Shown piece by piece: positions 8,325-17,405 of a DNA stretch of 64,000 bases (position 1 is its first letter; each line of letters starts with the position of its first letter). Source of the stretch: Ancylobacter sp. IITR112. Its GTDB lineage: Bacteria > Pseudomonadota > Alphaproteobacteria > Rhizobiales > Xanthobacteraceae. A program made the translations under genes and the position numbers. A model generated the notes under the pieces. That model was given only the letters and a program-made list of their open reading frames with translations. It was not told where the DNA came from and searched no databases. The DNA is taken from the NCBI RefSeq assembly GCF_041415945.1, contig NZ_JBGCUS010000001.1, forward strand, positions 3,534,001-3,598,000. Reading direction: 5' to 3'.

Positions 8325-8352
8325 TCGTCACCCGCGCACGCCGCGCGCGGCG

Positions 8353-8381
8353 TTGACAGTGCGGGGGCCGAATCCTAGGTT
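8353..8381 (+). promoter_or_regulatory. Candidate sigma-70 promoter for etfB-etfA-hbd
   Basis: A perfect -35 hexamer TTGACA at 8353-8358 is followed after 16-17 bases by CTAGGT/TAGGTT at 8375-8381 as a weak -10. It stands about 150 bases upstream of etfB, in the only sizeable gap before that operon. The long leader between them is GC-rich. No start site can be proved from sequence. Confidence 0.5.
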
Positions 8382-8531
8382 GCCGGCGCTTTTCGCAGGC
8401 CGCTCCCGCCCCCCAGGCTCCCGCTCCCAAGTGCCCTCTTACGGCTCCTTGCGCGGCCCTGGCAGGCGGCGCCGCCTGCCCCAACGGCTGCCAGAGGCGG
8501 GGTCGCTCCCCTCGCCCGGGGGAGACAGGTG

Positions 8532-9281
8532 ATGAAGATCCTCGTGCCCGTGAAGCGGGTGGTCGACTACAACGTCAAGATCCGCGTCAAGGCCGACGGT
8601 TCCGGCGTCGAACTGACCAACATCAAGATGTCGATGAACCCGTTCGACGAGATCGCCGTCGAGGAGGCGCTGCGCCTCAAGGAGGCGGGCAAGGCGACCG
8701 AGGTGGTCGCCGTCTCCATCGGCCCGGTGAAGACCGACGAGACCATCCGCACCGCGCTGGCCATGGGCGCGGATCGCGGCATCTGGGTGAAGACCGACGA
8801 GGCCGGCATCGAGCCGCTCACCGTCGCCAAGCTGCTGAAAGCGCTCGTCGCCAGCGAGGGCCCGTCCCTCGTCATTCTCGGCAAGCAGGCGATCGACGAC
8901 GACTGCAACCAGACCGGCCAGATGCTCGCCGCCCTGCTCGGCTGGCCGCAGGCGACCTTCGCCTCCAAGGTCGTCGTCGGCGACGGCACGGTTGATGTCA
9001 CCCGCGAGATCGACGGCGGGCTGCAGACGCTGCGCCTCGCTTTGCCGGCGGTGCTGACCACCGATCTGCGGCTCAACGAGCCGCGCTACGCCTCGCTGCC
9101 CAACATCATGAAGGCGAAGAAGAAGCCGATCGAGGAAAAGACCGCCGCCGAACTCGGCGTCGACCTCGCCCCCCGGCTGGAAATCCTCGCCACCACCGAG
9201 CCCGCCGGCCGCACCGGCGGCATCAAGGTGGCCTCCGCGGCCGAGCTGGTCGGCCATCTCAAGCAGGCCGGAGTACTCTGA
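8532..9281 (+). CDS. etfB: Electron transfer flavoprotein subunit beta
   Basis: Small subunit (249 residues) of the soluble ETF heterodimer, which takes electrons from acyl-CoA and other flavin dehydrogenases and passes them to ETF:quinone oxidoreductase. It starts [20 protein letters not shown], the canonical N-terminus. It contains the AMP-binding region [20 protein letters not shown] and the ETF-beta signature near [21 protein letters not shown]. The ATG at 8532 follows a GGGGGAGACAGG ribosome site; a GTG one codon earlier is ignored. It is followed after two bases by etfA and then by hbd. Confidence 0.97.
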   Translation: MKILVPVKRVVDYNVKIRVKADGSGVELTNIKMSMNPFDEIAVEEALRLKEAGKATEVVAVSIGPVKTDETIRTALAMGADRGIWVKTDEAGIEPLTVAKLLKALVASEGPSLVILGKQAIDDDCNQTGQMLAALLGWPQATFASKVVVGDGTVDVTREIDGGLQTLRLALPAVLTTDLRLNEPRYASLPNIMKAKKKPIEEKTAAELGVDLAPRLEILATTEPAGRTGGIKVASAAELVGHLKQAGVL

Positions 9282-9283
9282 CC

Positions 9284-10228
9284 ATGGCCACCCTGCTCTT
9301 TGCCGAACATGACGACGCCAGCCTGAACCCCGTCACCGCGCGCGCGCTCACCGCCGCGCTGGCGCTCGGCGCCCCGGTGCATGTGCTGGTGGCCGGCGCC
9401 AATGCCCGCCCCGCCGCCGAAGCCGCCGCCAAGCTCGCCGGCGTCGCCGAGGTGCTGCTGGCGGATGATCCCGCTTATGCCCATCGCCTCGCCGAGCCGG
9501 TGGCGGCGCTGGGCGTATCGCTCGCCAAGGACTATGGCGCGCTGGTCGCCCCCTCCACCGCCTTCGGCAAGAGCGTGATGCCGCGCATCGCCGCGCTGAT
9601 CGACGTGATGCAGGTCTCCGACGTGATCGCCGTCGTGGCGCCCGACACGTTCGACCGGCCGATCTATGCCGGCAACGCCATCCAGCGCGTGCGCGCAACC
9701 GATGCCACCAAGGTGCTCACCATCCGCACCGCCTCCTTCGCCGCCGCCGGCGAGGGCAATGCCGCGCCGATCCGGGTGATCGAGGGCGGCGCCACCGCCG
9801 CCGGCGCCAGCTTCCTCGCCGAGGAAATCGCCGCCAGCGCCCGGCCGGAACTCACCGCTGCCCGCATCATCGTCTCCGGCGGCCGGGCGCTCGGCTCGGC
9901 CGAGCAGTTCCACGCCATCGTCGAGCCGCTGGCCGACGAGCTCGGCGCGGCGGTCGGCGCCTCGCGCGCCGCGGTCGATGCCGGCTACGCGCCGAATGAC
10001 TGGCAGGTCGGCCAGACCGGCAAGGTGGTGGCGCCCGATCTCTATGTCGCGCTCGGCATATCAGGCGCCATCCAGCATCTCGCCGGCATGAAGGATTCCA
10101 AGGTCATCGTCGCCGTCAACAAGGATGAGGACGCGCCGATCTTCCAGGTGGCGGATTACGGGCTGGTCGGCGATCTGTTCGAGATCGTCCCCCAGCTCAA
10201 GTCCGAAATAGCTAAGGCAAAAGCCTGA
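9284..10228 (+). CDS. etfA: Electron transfer flavoprotein subunit alpha
   Basis: Large subunit (314 residues) of ETF, which carries FAD in its C-terminal domain. The FAD-binding signature is clear: [11 protein letters not shown], then [20 protein letters not shown] followed by [20 protein letters not shown]. It sits two bases after etfB and 46 bases before hbd, so the three are very likely one transcript joining fatty acid or hydroxybutyryl-CoA oxidation to the respiratory chain. The length is normal for housekeeping ETF and lacks the extended N-terminus of FixB. Confidence 0.97.
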   Translation: MATLLFAEHDDASLNPVTARALTAALALGAPVHVLVAGANARPAAEAAAKLAGVAEVLLADDPAYAHRLAEPVAALGVSLAKDYGALVAPSTAFGKSVMPRIAALIDVMQVSDVIAVVAPDTFDRPIYAGNAIQRVRATDATKVLTIRTASFAAAGEGNAAPIRVIEGGATAAGASFLAEEIAASARPELTAARIIVSGGRALGSAEQFHAIVEPLADELGAAVGASRAAVDAGYAPNDWQVGQTGKVVAPDLYVALGISGAIQHLAGMKDSKVIVAVNKDEDAPIFQVADYGLVGDLFEIVPQLKSEIAKAKA

Positions 10229-10274
10229 CGGGACATTATACTGCCGGCTCCGCAGGGGCAGAACGGACGCAGCA

Positions 10275-11156
10275 ATGGCTTTCGAGATCAAGCGTATCGG
10301 CATTATCGGCGCCGGCCAGATGGGCAACGGCATCGCGCATGTGTGCGCGCTCGCCGGCTATGATGTCGTGCTGAACGACCTTGAGGCCGACCGCATCAAG
10401 TCCGGCCTCGCCACCATCAATGGCAACATGTCGCGCCAGGTGGCCAAGGGCCTCTATGGCGAGGACGAGAAGAAGGCGGCGCTGAACCGCATCCACGGCA
10501 CCGATCAGGCTGCCGACCTCGCCGAGGTCGACCTCGTCATCGAGGCGGCGGTGGAGAAGGAAGAGATCAAGCGCCGCATCTTCGCCTCCATCTGCCCGTT
10601 CCTGAAGCCGGAGGCGATCCTCGCCACCAACACCTCCTCCATCTCCATCACCCGGCTGGCCGCCTCCACCGACCGGCCGGAGCGCTTCATCGGCATTCAC
10701 TTCATGAATCCGGTGCCGCTGATGCAACTCGTCGAGCTGGTGCGCGGCATCGCCACCGAGGACGAGACCTTCGAACTCTCCAAGGCGTTCATCACAAGGC
10801 TGGGCAAGACCTATGCGGTGGCGGAGGATTTCCCCGCCTTCATGGTCAACCGCATCCTGCTGCCGATGATCAACGAGGCGATCTACACGCTCTATGAGGG
10901 CGTCGGCTCGGTGGACGCCATCGACACCGCCATGCGCTTAGGTGCCAACCACCCGATGGGCCCGCTGCAGCTCGCCGATTTCATCGGGCTGGATACGTGC
11001 CTCTCCATCATGCAAGTGCTGCATGAGGGGCTGGCCGATTCGAAATACCGCCCCTGCCCGCTGCTGGTGAAATATGTCGAAGCCGGCTGGCTGGGCCGCA
11101 AGACCCAGCGCGGCTTCTACGACTATCGCGGCGAAAAGCCGGTGCCGACGCGGTAG
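10275..11156 (+). CDS. hbd: 3-hydroxybutyryl-CoA dehydrogenase
   Basis: Oxidises (S)-3-hydroxybutyryl-CoA to acetoacetyl-CoA with NAD(P). The 293-residue protein opens with the Rossmann motif G12-A-G-Q-M-G17. It also has the [15 protein letters not shown] segment, the catalytic histidine-glutamate region [17 protein letters not shown], and the C-terminal [19 protein letters not shown]. It is a single-domain enzyme, without the hydratase fusion of FadB, and fits short-chain fatty acid or polyhydroxybutyrate turnover. Its position after etfBA supports an oxidative role. A long palindrome and a terminator follow. Confidence 0.95.
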   Translation: MAFEIKRIGIIGAGQMGNGIAHVCALAGYDVVLNDLEADRIKSGLATINGNMSRQVAKGLYGEDEKKAALNRIHGTDQAADLAEVDLVIEAAVEKEEIKRRIFASICPFLKPEAILATNTSSISITRLAASTDRPERFIGIHFMNPVPLMQLVELVRGIATEDETFELSKAFITRLGKTYAVAEDFPAFMVNRILLPMINEAIYTLYEGVGSVDAIDTAMRLGANHPMGPLQLADFIGLDTCLSIMQVLHEGLADSKYRPCPLLVKYVEAGWLGRKTQRGFYDYRGEKPVPTR

Positions 11157-11258
11157 AGCATTTCCCGCAAAAGTGCATAGCGGTTTTGCGATAGGAATTG
11201 CGTATAATCAGAGAGTTAGAGCATTTGCGGTGAACGTGAATTCACCGCAAATGCTCTA
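11157..11258. repeat. Dispersed palindromic element with 18-bp stem
   Basis: An AT-richer block follows the hbd stop. Its right part is a near-perfect hairpin: TAGAGCATTTGCGGTGAA at 11217-11234 and its exact complement at 11241-11258, with a 6-base loop. The left part (from TAGAGCATTTCCCGC at 11156) repeats the TAGAGCATTT start. Elements of this kind, with AGAGCATTT ends, are common between genes in Rhizobiales. It could act as a bidirectional transcript end. Confidence 0.85.
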
Positions 11259-11262
11259 GAGG

Positions 11263-11649
11263 CTAAGGTAGCGAGCCAAGCAAATTCATTGCCTCAACAA
11301 CGGTTGAGGCTTTTATCGGAAACAGCGCAGCATGGCTTAGCTCCGGCACGCTCTTGAGATTGGAGTGCCTCCCGTACCGACTGGGATCAGAAGTATCGGG
11401 AAAAGCATGGCTGACAACCGGAACCTGAATTCCCATTCTTTCTGCCGTAGCCTTCACGACCTGCGTCGCGGGTAGCCATAAGGTAATATGCTTCGTGGTG
11501 CAGCGTTCGATGGCAAACACAGAGCCGCCGGCTCGCGTACGATACACGCATAAATAGTGACGATCGGGATGATGCTTTTCAAAGCGAGCGTCGTCTTCGA
11601 CGGCCGCCTGAATCTCGGTGCCGAGTTTGCTGTGAACACGCTTAGCCAA
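11263..11649 (-). CDS. Hypothetical protein, 128 aa, atypical base composition
   Basis: I do not recognise this protein. It is a basic soluble protein of 128 residues with no signal peptide or membrane helix. Features are a K/H-rich N-terminus, a central YLCVYRTRAGGSVFAIERC strand-like segment, and a polar motif PSRYGRHSNLKSVPELSHA. The TTG at 11649 is preceded by a GGAAGGGG site and overlaps the stop of the DMT transporter gene by eight bases. By eye the gene is visibly less GC-rich than its neighbours and has different codon use, suggesting recent acquisition. A plus-strand terminator (11291-11314) lies inside its 3' end, and a long palindrome lies just beyond its stop. Confidence 0.6.
   Translation of the reverse strand: MAKRVHSKLGTEIQAAVEDDARFEKHHPDRHYLCVYRTRAGGSVFAIERCTTKHITLWLPATQVVKATAERMGIQVPVVSHAFPDTSDPSRYGRHSNLKSVPELSHAALFPIKASTVVEAMNLLGSLP
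11291..11314 (+). terminator. Rho-independent terminator for plus-strand hbd transcripts
   Basis: GCCTCAAC at 11291-11298 pairs with GTTGAGGC at 11303-11310 around an AACG tetraloop, followed by TTTT at 11311-11314. It would end plus-strand transcripts from etfB-etfA-hbd. It lies within the last codons of the opposing minus-strand hypothetical gene, so that gene's 3' end doubles as a terminator. Confidence 0.65.
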
Positions 11650-12613
11650 TTGAACGCCCCTTCCCCGTTATCCACCGCGCCGGCCGCCCGTCAATCGCCG
11701 CCAGTCCCAGCGCGATGATGGCGAAGCCGGCGAATTCGCGCGGCTCCAACGCCTCGCCCAGCACCAGCGCGCCGAGCAATATGGCGCTCACCGGCACCAG
11801 GAAGGTCACCAGCGAAATATTGGTGGCGCCATTGCGGGCGACGATGCGGAAATACAGGATATAGGCGAGGCCGGTAGAGAGCACGCCGAGCCCAAGCAGC
11901 GCGCCGATCACCGGCAGCGAGGGCACCGGCAGGTTCCACGGCCGGTCCAGCAGCGCCACGATCGGCAGCAGCAGCAGGCTGGAGGTGGCGAGCTGCGCCA
12001 TGGCGACGCCGAGCGGCGGCAAATGGCGGAAGCGCCGGGAATAGACCGCCGCGAAACCATAGGACACGGTGGCGCCGATGGCGGCGAGCTGCGCGGGCAG
12101 ATGATGCCCGCCGAGCTGACCGAGCAGCGCCGGCCCCATCATCACAGCGACGCCGAGAAAGCCGAGGCTCACCCCCATCAGCTTGCCGAGGGTGAATTTC
12201 TCGTCATGGGTGAAGGCCTGCGCCACCAGCACGGTGAACAGCGGCGTCGCCGCGTTGAGGATGGAGGAGAGCCCGCTCGGCAGATGCTGCTGCGACCAGG
12301 CGATGAGCCCGAAGGGGATGAGATTGGCGATCACCGCCAGCAGCAGGAACTCCCCGGCCAGCCGCCGGTTCAGCGGCAGGTGCACGCCGCGCGCCCGGGC
12401 GATGAGCCACAGCGCCAGCGCGCCGATGGCGACGCGGGTCAGCACCATGGTGAGCGGCGGAATCTCGGCGATCGCCACCTTGCCGAAGAAGAACGAGCCG
12501 CCCCAGATCAGCGCCAGCAGCGCCAGCGCCGCCCAATCGGCCGGCGCCATCGGCAGCGGGCCGGCAACCGAAGTGGCGAGCCCGGTGCGGTGGACGGGGC
12601 TCGACGCGGACAT
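11642..12613 (-). CDS. DMT superfamily transporter with two EamA domains
   Basis: Inner-membrane exporter of 323 residues with about ten helices in two EamA repeats. The first repeat begins ALLALIWGGSFFFGKVAIAE and the second ALLGLGVLSTGLAYILYFRI; both end in the family pattern LGALVLGEALE. Substrates of this family range from amino acids to metabolites, so none is assigned. The ATG at 12613 is fixed by AGGAG eight bases upstream in the mRNA; a longer reading from 12721 would add a non-homologous lead. It lies downstream of tlpA, and its stop overlaps the start of the orphan 128-residue gene. Confidence 0.9.
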   Translation of the reverse strand: MSASSPVHRTGLATSVAGPLPMAPADWAALALLALIWGGSFFFGKVAIAEIPPLTMVLTRVAIGALALWLIARARGVHLPLNRRLAGEFLLLAVIANLIPFGLIAWSQQHLPSGLSSILNAATPLFTVLVAQAFTHDEKFTLGKLMGVSLGFLGVAVMMGPALLGQLGGHHLPAQLAAIGATVSYGFAAVYSRRFRHLPPLGVAMAQLATSSLLLLPIVALLDRPWNLPVPSLPVIGALLGLGVLSTGLAYILYFRIVARNGATNISLVTFLVPVSAILLGALVLGEALEPREFAGFAIIALGLAAIDGRPARWITGKGRSIG

Positions 12614-12742
12614 GGCACGCTCCTGCAAGGGGATGCGGCCTTTTAGCGCTTCCCCGGGCGGCGCGCCACCCGCTTTCGGCGCGAAGATGGCCGACCGGTG
12701 CGGCCGGCACCTCAGCACCAAGGAGCCTGCGGCGAACGCTCC

Positions 12743-13522
12743 CTATGGCGCCTTGCCGGTCTCCGCCAGCGCGGCTTTCACCAGCGCCACCGCGTCCGGG
12801 CTCGCCCATTCCGCCGGGCCGGCGATGTGGCCGAGCTCGCAGCCCTTGGCGTCGATCAGCATGGTGGTGGGCAGGCCGAAGCCGCGGCCGACCACCCGCA
12901 GATCCTGGAAGGCCTGCGCCTTCGGGTCGGTGTAGAGGACAAGCTGCTTCAGCCCCGTCTCTTCGAAGAAAGCCTTCGGCTTGGAAGCGTCTCGTGTGTC
13001 GATATTCACCGTGATGACCTCGAAGCCCGGCTGGCCGGCGCCGCCCTTGGAGCCGAGCGCAGCCTGCAGCGCGTCGAGCGCCGGCATCTCCTTGCGGCAG
13101 GGCACGCACCAGGTGGCCCAGATGTTGACGAGCTTCAGCCCGTCGCCGCCCACTTGCGACAGCCGGGTCGGCTTCCCCTCGGCGTCGAGGAAGGCGAGAT
13201 CGGGGATGCGGGTCGGCTTCTCCGTCGGGGCGAAGGCGGCGAGCTCGCCGGTGGCCAAGGCGGCGAGCCTTTTGCCGGCCGCACTGGCCACACTGCACTC
13301 ACTGTCCACCTCACCGGCCTCATCGGCCACGGCGATCGGCGCCGGCGCGGCCGGCCCGGTGGCAACGGCGTTGCGTGCCCCGCCCCCAATCCCGTATACG
13401 CCTGCCAGCCCGATAATGGCGCCCAGCACCAGCGCGGCCGCCAGCACGAGGGCGAAGCGGCCCGTGCGGCGCGGCGGAACCCCGCCCGCCGGTGCGGCTG
13501 CGTCCTCAGGTCGTTCGGTCAT
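12743..13522 (-). CDS. tlpA: TlpA-family thiol:disulfide interchange protein
   Basis: Membrane-anchored periplasmic thioredoxin of 259 residues. One N-terminal helix (about residues 23-43) anchors it, followed by a flexible linker with a cysteine near residue 76. The thioredoxin domain carries the active site W-C139-V-P-C142 in [19 protein letters not shown]. TlpA proteins reduce periplasmic thiols, notably for copper delivery to cytochrome oxidase (ScoI, CoxB) in Bradyrhizobium; that role is by analogy. It is divergent from argH with only 26 bases between the two starts, an arrangement often seen in Rhizobiales. Confidence 0.92.
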   Translation of the reverse strand: MTERPEDAAAPAGGVPPRRTGRFALVLAAALVLGAIIGLAGVYGIGGGARNAVATGPAAPAPIAVADEAGEVDSECSVASAAGKRLAALATGELAAFAPTEKPTRIPDLAFLDAEGKPTRLSQVGGDGLKLVNIWATWCVPCRKEMPALDALQAALGSKGGAGQPGFEVITVNIDTRDASKPKAFFEETGLKQLVLYTDPKAQAFQDLRVVGRGFGLPTTMLIDAKGCELGHIAGPAEWASPDAVALVKAALAETGKAP

Positions 13523-13548
13523 GGCCGTCCTCGCGGAGAAAAGTGAGC

Positions 13549-14931
13549 ATGAGCAACAAGATGTGGGGCGGCCGGTTCGAAACTGGCCCCGACGCGATCA
13601 TGGAGGAGATAAACGCCTCCATCGGTTTCGACCAGCGCCTGTACGCGCAGGACATTGCGGGTTCGAAGGCGCATGCCTCGATGCTGGCGGCCCAGGGGAT
13701 CATCGACAAGGCTGATGCCGAAAAGATCGCGGCGGGTCTAGACACGATCCTGTCAGAGATCGAAGCCGGCGATTTCATCTTCCAGCGGGCGCTGGAAGAC
13801 ATTCATATGAATGTGGAATCCCGCCTCGCCACCCTGATCGGCGCCCCTGCCGGCCGCCTCCACACCGCCCGCTCGCGCAACGACCAGGTGGCGACCGATT
13901 TCCGGCTTTATGTGCGCGACACGATCGACACGCTGGACGGACAGATTCGCGATCTCCAGCAGGCACTTGCGGAGAAGGCGCTGATCCATTCCGCCACTGT
14001 CATGCCCGGCTTCACCCATTTGCAGACCGCCCAGCCGGTGACCTTCGGCCATCATCTGCTCGCCTATGTCGAGATGCTCGGGCGTGATCGCGGCCGCTTG
14101 CGCGACGCCCGTACCCGGCTCAATGAGTGCCCGCTCGGCGCCGCCGCGCTGGCCGGCACCTCCTTCCCCATCGACCGCTTCGCCACGGCGGCCGCCCTCG
14201 GTTTCGACCGCCCGACGGCGAATTCGCTCGATTCCGTCTCCGACCGCGACTTCGTGCTGGAGACGCTGGCGGCAGCGTCGATCTGCGCCATGCACCTCTC
14301 CCGCTTCGCCGAGGAGATCGTGATCTGGACCTCGCCGCTGGTCGGGCTGATGAAGCTCTCCGACCGCTTCACCTCCGGCTCCTCCATCATGCCGCAGAAG
14401 CGCAACCCGGACGCGGCCGAGCTGGTGCGCGCCAAGATCGGGCGAATCGCCGGTGCTTTCAATGGCTTGCTGATGGTGATGAAGGGCCTCGCCTTGGCCT
14501 ATGCCAAGGATATGCAGGAGGACAAGGAAGGCGCCTTCGACGCGCTCTCCACCCTGTCGCTGATGATCGCCGCCACGTCAGGAATGGTGCGCGACATGGT
14601 GCCGGATGAGAAGCGGATGAAGGCGGCGGCCGGTTCGGGCTATTCCACCGCCACCGACCTCGCCGACTGGCTGGTGCGCGTGCTCGGCCTGCCCTTCCGC
14701 GAGGCGCACCATGTCACCGGCCGCATCGTCGCCCTCGCCTCTGCCAAGGACGCCCCGCTGCACAAGCTGACGCTGGCGGAAATGCAGAGCGTGGAGCCGC
14801 GCATCACCCGCGAGGTGTTCGGCGTGCTCTCGGTGGCGAAATCGGTGGCGAGCCGCGTCTCCTATGGCGGCACGGCGCCGAAGAATGTCCGCACCCAGGC
14901 CAAGCGCTGGCTGAAGCAACTGGCGAAGTAG
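13549..14931 (+). CDS. argH: Argininosuccinate lyase
   Basis: Splits argininosuccinate into arginine and fumarate, the last step of arginine synthesis. The 460-residue protein starts [20 protein letters not shown], and has the [20 protein letters not shown] segment and the fumarase/aspartase signature [20 protein letters not shown] with the catalytic serine. The ATG at 13549 gives the standard family length. Its promoter must lie within or very near the start of the divergent tlpA, since only 26 bases separate the genes. A dispersed palindrome follows the stop. Confidence 0.98.
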   Translation: MSNKMWGGRFETGPDAIMEEINASIGFDQRLYAQDIAGSKAHASMLAAQGIIDKADAEKIAAGLDTILSEIEAGDFIFQRALEDIHMNVESRLATLIGAPAGRLHTARSRNDQVATDFRLYVRDTIDTLDGQIRDLQQALAEKALIHSATVMPGFTHLQTAQPVTFGHHLLAYVEMLGRDRGRLRDARTRLNECPLGAAALAGTSFPIDRFATAAALGFDRPTANSLDSVSDRDFVLETLAAASICAMHLSRFAEEIVIWTSPLVGLMKLSDRFTSGSSIMPQKRNPDAAELVRAKIGRIAGAFNGLLMVMKGLALAYAKDMQEDKEGAFDALSTLSLMIAATSGMVRDMVPDEKRMKAAAGSGYSTATDLADWLVRVLGLPFREAHHVTGRIVALASAKDAPLHKLTLAEMQSVEPRITREVFGVLSVAKSVASRVSYGGTAPKNVRTQAKRWLKQLAK

Positions 14932-14944
14932 GCCGGCGGCCTGC

Positions 14945-15042
14945 CGTCATGGCCGGGCCTGGCCCGGCCATCCACACCTTGCCGTGTTCCCGGATCAAGG
15001 CCATGGATCCCCAGGGCCAAGCCCGGGGATGACGCGGCATTC
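14945..15042. repeat. REP-like dispersed element between argH and zntA
   Basis: The gap between the convergent argH and zntA genes is filled by short inverted repeats (GTCATGGCCGGGC...GCCCGGCCATC, then ATGGATCCCC...GGGGATGAC). The GTCATCCC/GGGATGAC ends recur at 43731-43825 and 50249-50338. This is the common alphaproteobacterial intergenic palindrome type, likely forming stable mRNA 3' ends for both genes. Confidence 0.7.
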
Positions 15043-15053
15043 TTGAACCGGCG

Positions 15054-17327
15054 TTACGCCTTCCGCCCCAGCAATCGCAAGGCGTTGGCCGTCACCAGCA
15101 CAGTCGCGCCGGTGTCGGCGAGAATGGCGGGCCACAGGCCGGTAAGGCCGATCAGCGTGGTGACGACGAACACCGCCTTCAGCCCCAGCGCCAGGGTGAT
15201 GTTCTGGTGGATGTTGCGCATGGTCGCGCGCGACAGAGCGATCATCGCCGCGACATCGCCCACCCGCCCATGCAGCACGGCGGCATCCGCCGTCTCCAGC
15301 GCCACATCCGTGCCACCGCCCATGGCGATGCCGACCGTGGCGGCGGCGAGCGCCGGCGCGTCATTGATACCGTCGCCCACCTTGGCGACCCTCAGCCCCT
15401 CGCGCTGCAACTCACTGACGATGCGCTGCTTGTCGGCCGGCATCAGGCCGGCGCGGACCTCGATGCCGAGAGCGGTGCCAATGGCCTGCGCGGTGCGCTC
15501 ATTGTCGCCGGTCAGCATCAGCGTGCGGATGCCCTCGGCCTTAAGCGCGTCAAGTCCGGCGCGCGCATCGGCGCGCGGCTCGTCGCGCAGCGCAATCAGC
15601 CCCTGTGGATGGCCGTCCGCCAGCAGCACCGCCACGGTCTTGCCGGCTTCGTTAAGGGTACCGATCATCGCCTCCTGGTCGGCGCTCAGCGTCGCCCGCG
15701 CCGCCGCCGCCTTGGGCGAGCCGAGGAACAGCGCCGCGCCCTCGACCGTCCCGCTCACCCCCTCGCCACCGAGCGCCGCCGCCTCGCGCACCGGCGGAAT
15801 GGCGAGACCGCGCGCTTCCGCCGCCGCCAGAATGGCGTTGGCGAGCGGATGGGTGGAGCCGGATTCGAGCGCCGCCGCCCATGCCAGCAGGCCGGCCTCG
15901 TCCCCGGTGAAGGCCACGAGATCGGTGATGGCCGGCTTGCCCTCAGTGAGCGTGCCGGTCTTGTCGAAGGCAACGGCATCAACGGTGCGCAGCGCCTCCA
16001 GCACCGCGCCGCCCTTGATGAGCAACCCGCGCCGCGCGCCCACCGCCAGCCCGGCGGCGATGGCGGCGGGGGTGGAAATGACCAGCGCACAGGGGCAGCC
16101 GATCAGCAGCAGGGCAAGGCCCTTGTAGATCCATTCGTCCCAGGCCGCGCCGAAGACAAGCGGCGGCACCACGGCGACGAGCGCGGCGACGACGACGACC
16201 AGCGGCGTGTACCAGCGAGCGAAACGGTCGATGAAGCGTTCGGTCGGCGCTTTGCTCTCCTGCGCTTCCTCGACCAGGCGCACCACGCGGGCAATGGTGT
16301 TGTCGGAAGGGGCGGTGGTCGCGCGCAGTGTGAGCGCGGCCTCGCCATTCACCGTGCCGGCGAAGACGGCGTCACCGGCCTGTTTGACCACCGGCACACT
16401 CTCTCCCGTCACCGGCGCCTCGTTGACCGAGCCGGTACCCTCCAGCACTTCGCCATCGGCGGGCAGGCGCTCGCCGGGCCGAACGAAGATGATATCGCCG
16501 ATACCAAGGCTTTCGGCCGGCACCTCCCGGGTCGTCCCGTTCTCGACCAGGCGCGCTGTCTTCGGCACCAGAGCGGTGAGCGCGCGGATGGAACTGCGGG
16601 CGCGGCCGGCGGCGACGCCTTCCAGCAATTCGCCAACCAGGAACAGGAACACCACCGCCGCTGCCTCCTCCGACGCACCGATGATGACAGCGCCGAGGGC
16701 GGCGATGGTCATCAGCGTCTCGATGGAGAAGGGCGTGCCGGAAAGCCCGGCCATGAGCGCCCGGCGGGCGATCGGCACCAGGCCGATCAGCAGCGCGGCG
16801 ATGAAAATCCAGGGGTCGAGGCGTGGGAAAAAGTGGCCGATTCCGTAAGCCGCCGCCAGCGCCGCGCCGCAAAGAAGCGTGAGCCGCGCCTTGCCGCTCT
16901 TCCACCAAGGTCCATCCAGCGCCAGATGCGCATGGTCGTGGCCGCCCGCCTCCGGCTGGGCGGCCACGCTGCCGGCGGGGCGCGGAGGCGCGGCATGGGC
17001 GGCGTGGTCATGTTCATGTTCATGGTCATGGTCATGGTCATGCGCGTGGTCGTGATCGCGGCCGGGCCCGTGCGTGTGCGCATGAGCGTGACCGGAAGGC
17101 GCCGCCGCCGCGGCCGCCAGGGGCGCGATGCCGTAGCCGAGCCCCGTCACGCGCCGCTCCACCAGCGGCAGGTCGGCCCCGGCATGTTCAACCGTCATGG
17201 TTCCGGCCGTCACCGAGACCGCCACTTCCGCCACGCCATCGACGCGGCGCACCGCCGTCTCGATCTTCATCGCGCAGGACGCGCAGTCCATGCCCTCGAT
17301 ACGGTAGCGGGTCTTGATAGCCGACAT
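15054..17327 (-). CDS. zntA: Zn/Cd/Pb-translocating P-type ATPase with His-rich linker
   Basis: Inner-membrane P1B-type ATPase of 757 residues that exports soft divalent metals. The N-terminal heavy-metal domain has GMDCASC with C15 and C18. A very histidine-rich linker at about residues 80-134 probably binds or senses zinc. The core has the transmembrane CPC motif (IGCPCALVISTP), the phosphorylated aspartate in FDKTGTLTEG, SGSTHPLANAIL (HP motif) and VGDGINDAPALA. These features fit the ZntA/CadA group rather than copper ATPases. It is divergently paired with a MerR-family regulator across a shared operator with 19-bp promoter spacing. Confidence 0.93.
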   Translation of the reverse strand: MSAIKTRYRIEGMDCASCAMKIETAVRRVDGVAEVAVSVTAGTMTVEHAGADLPLVERRVTGLGYGIAPLAAAAAAPSGHAHAHTHGPGRDHDHAHDHDHDHEHEHDHAAHAAPPRPAGSVAAQPEAGGHDHAHLALDGPWWKSGKARLTLLCGAALAAAYGIGHFFPRLDPWIFIAALLIGLVPIARRALMAGLSGTPFSIETLMTIAALGAVIIGASEEAAAVVFLFLVGELLEGVAAGRARSSIRALTALVPKTARLVENGTTREVPAESLGIGDIIFVRPGERLPADGEVLEGTGSVNEAPVTGESVPVVKQAGDAVFAGTVNGEAALTLRATTAPSDNTIARVVRLVEEAQESKAPTERFIDRFARWYTPLVVVVAALVAVVPPLVFGAAWDEWIYKGLALLLIGCPCALVISTPAAIAAGLAVGARRGLLIKGGAVLEALRTVDAVAFDKTGTLTEGKPAITDLVAFTGDEAGLLAWAAALESGSTHPLANAILAAAEARGLAIPPVREAAALGGEGVSGTVEGAALFLGSPKAAAARATLSADQEAMIGTLNEAGKTVAVLLADGHPQGLIALRDEPRADARAGLDALKAEGIRTLMLTGDNERTAQAIGTALGIEVRAGLMPADKQRIVSELQREGLRVAKVGDGINDAPALAAATVGIAMGGGTDVALETADAAVLHGRVGDVAAMIALSRATMRNIHQNITLALGLKAVFVVTTLIGLTGLWPAILADTGATVLVTANALRLLGRKA

Positions 17328-17370
17328 AGCGTCTCTCCTTCGCCTGCTTGCCCCGGCGACGAGGAGACCC

Positions 17371-17397
17371 TACTTCCTCTAGCGACTAGAGGAGCAA
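17371..17397 (-). promoter_or_regulatory. MerR-type zntA promoter and operator dyad
   Basis: On the minus strand TTGCTC (17397-17392) and TAGGGT (17372-17367) form -35 and -10 boxes with a 19-base spacer. The spacer is centred on a perfect 8-3-8 dyad, TCCTCTAG at 17375-17382 and CTAGAGGA at 17386-17393. An over-long 19-20 base spacer containing the dyad is the hallmark of promoters that MerR proteins activate by DNA distortion. It serves zntA and lies just upstream of the regulator's own start. Confidence 0.75.
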
Positions 17398-17405
17398 GCG
17401 GGAAA

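Noticed and set aside
15207..17405. Long plus-strand frame running into the MerR gene, which would give an 877-residue protein
   Set aside because: The first 730 residues are antisense to zntA. Only the last 144 residues from the ATG at 17406 form a real regulator.
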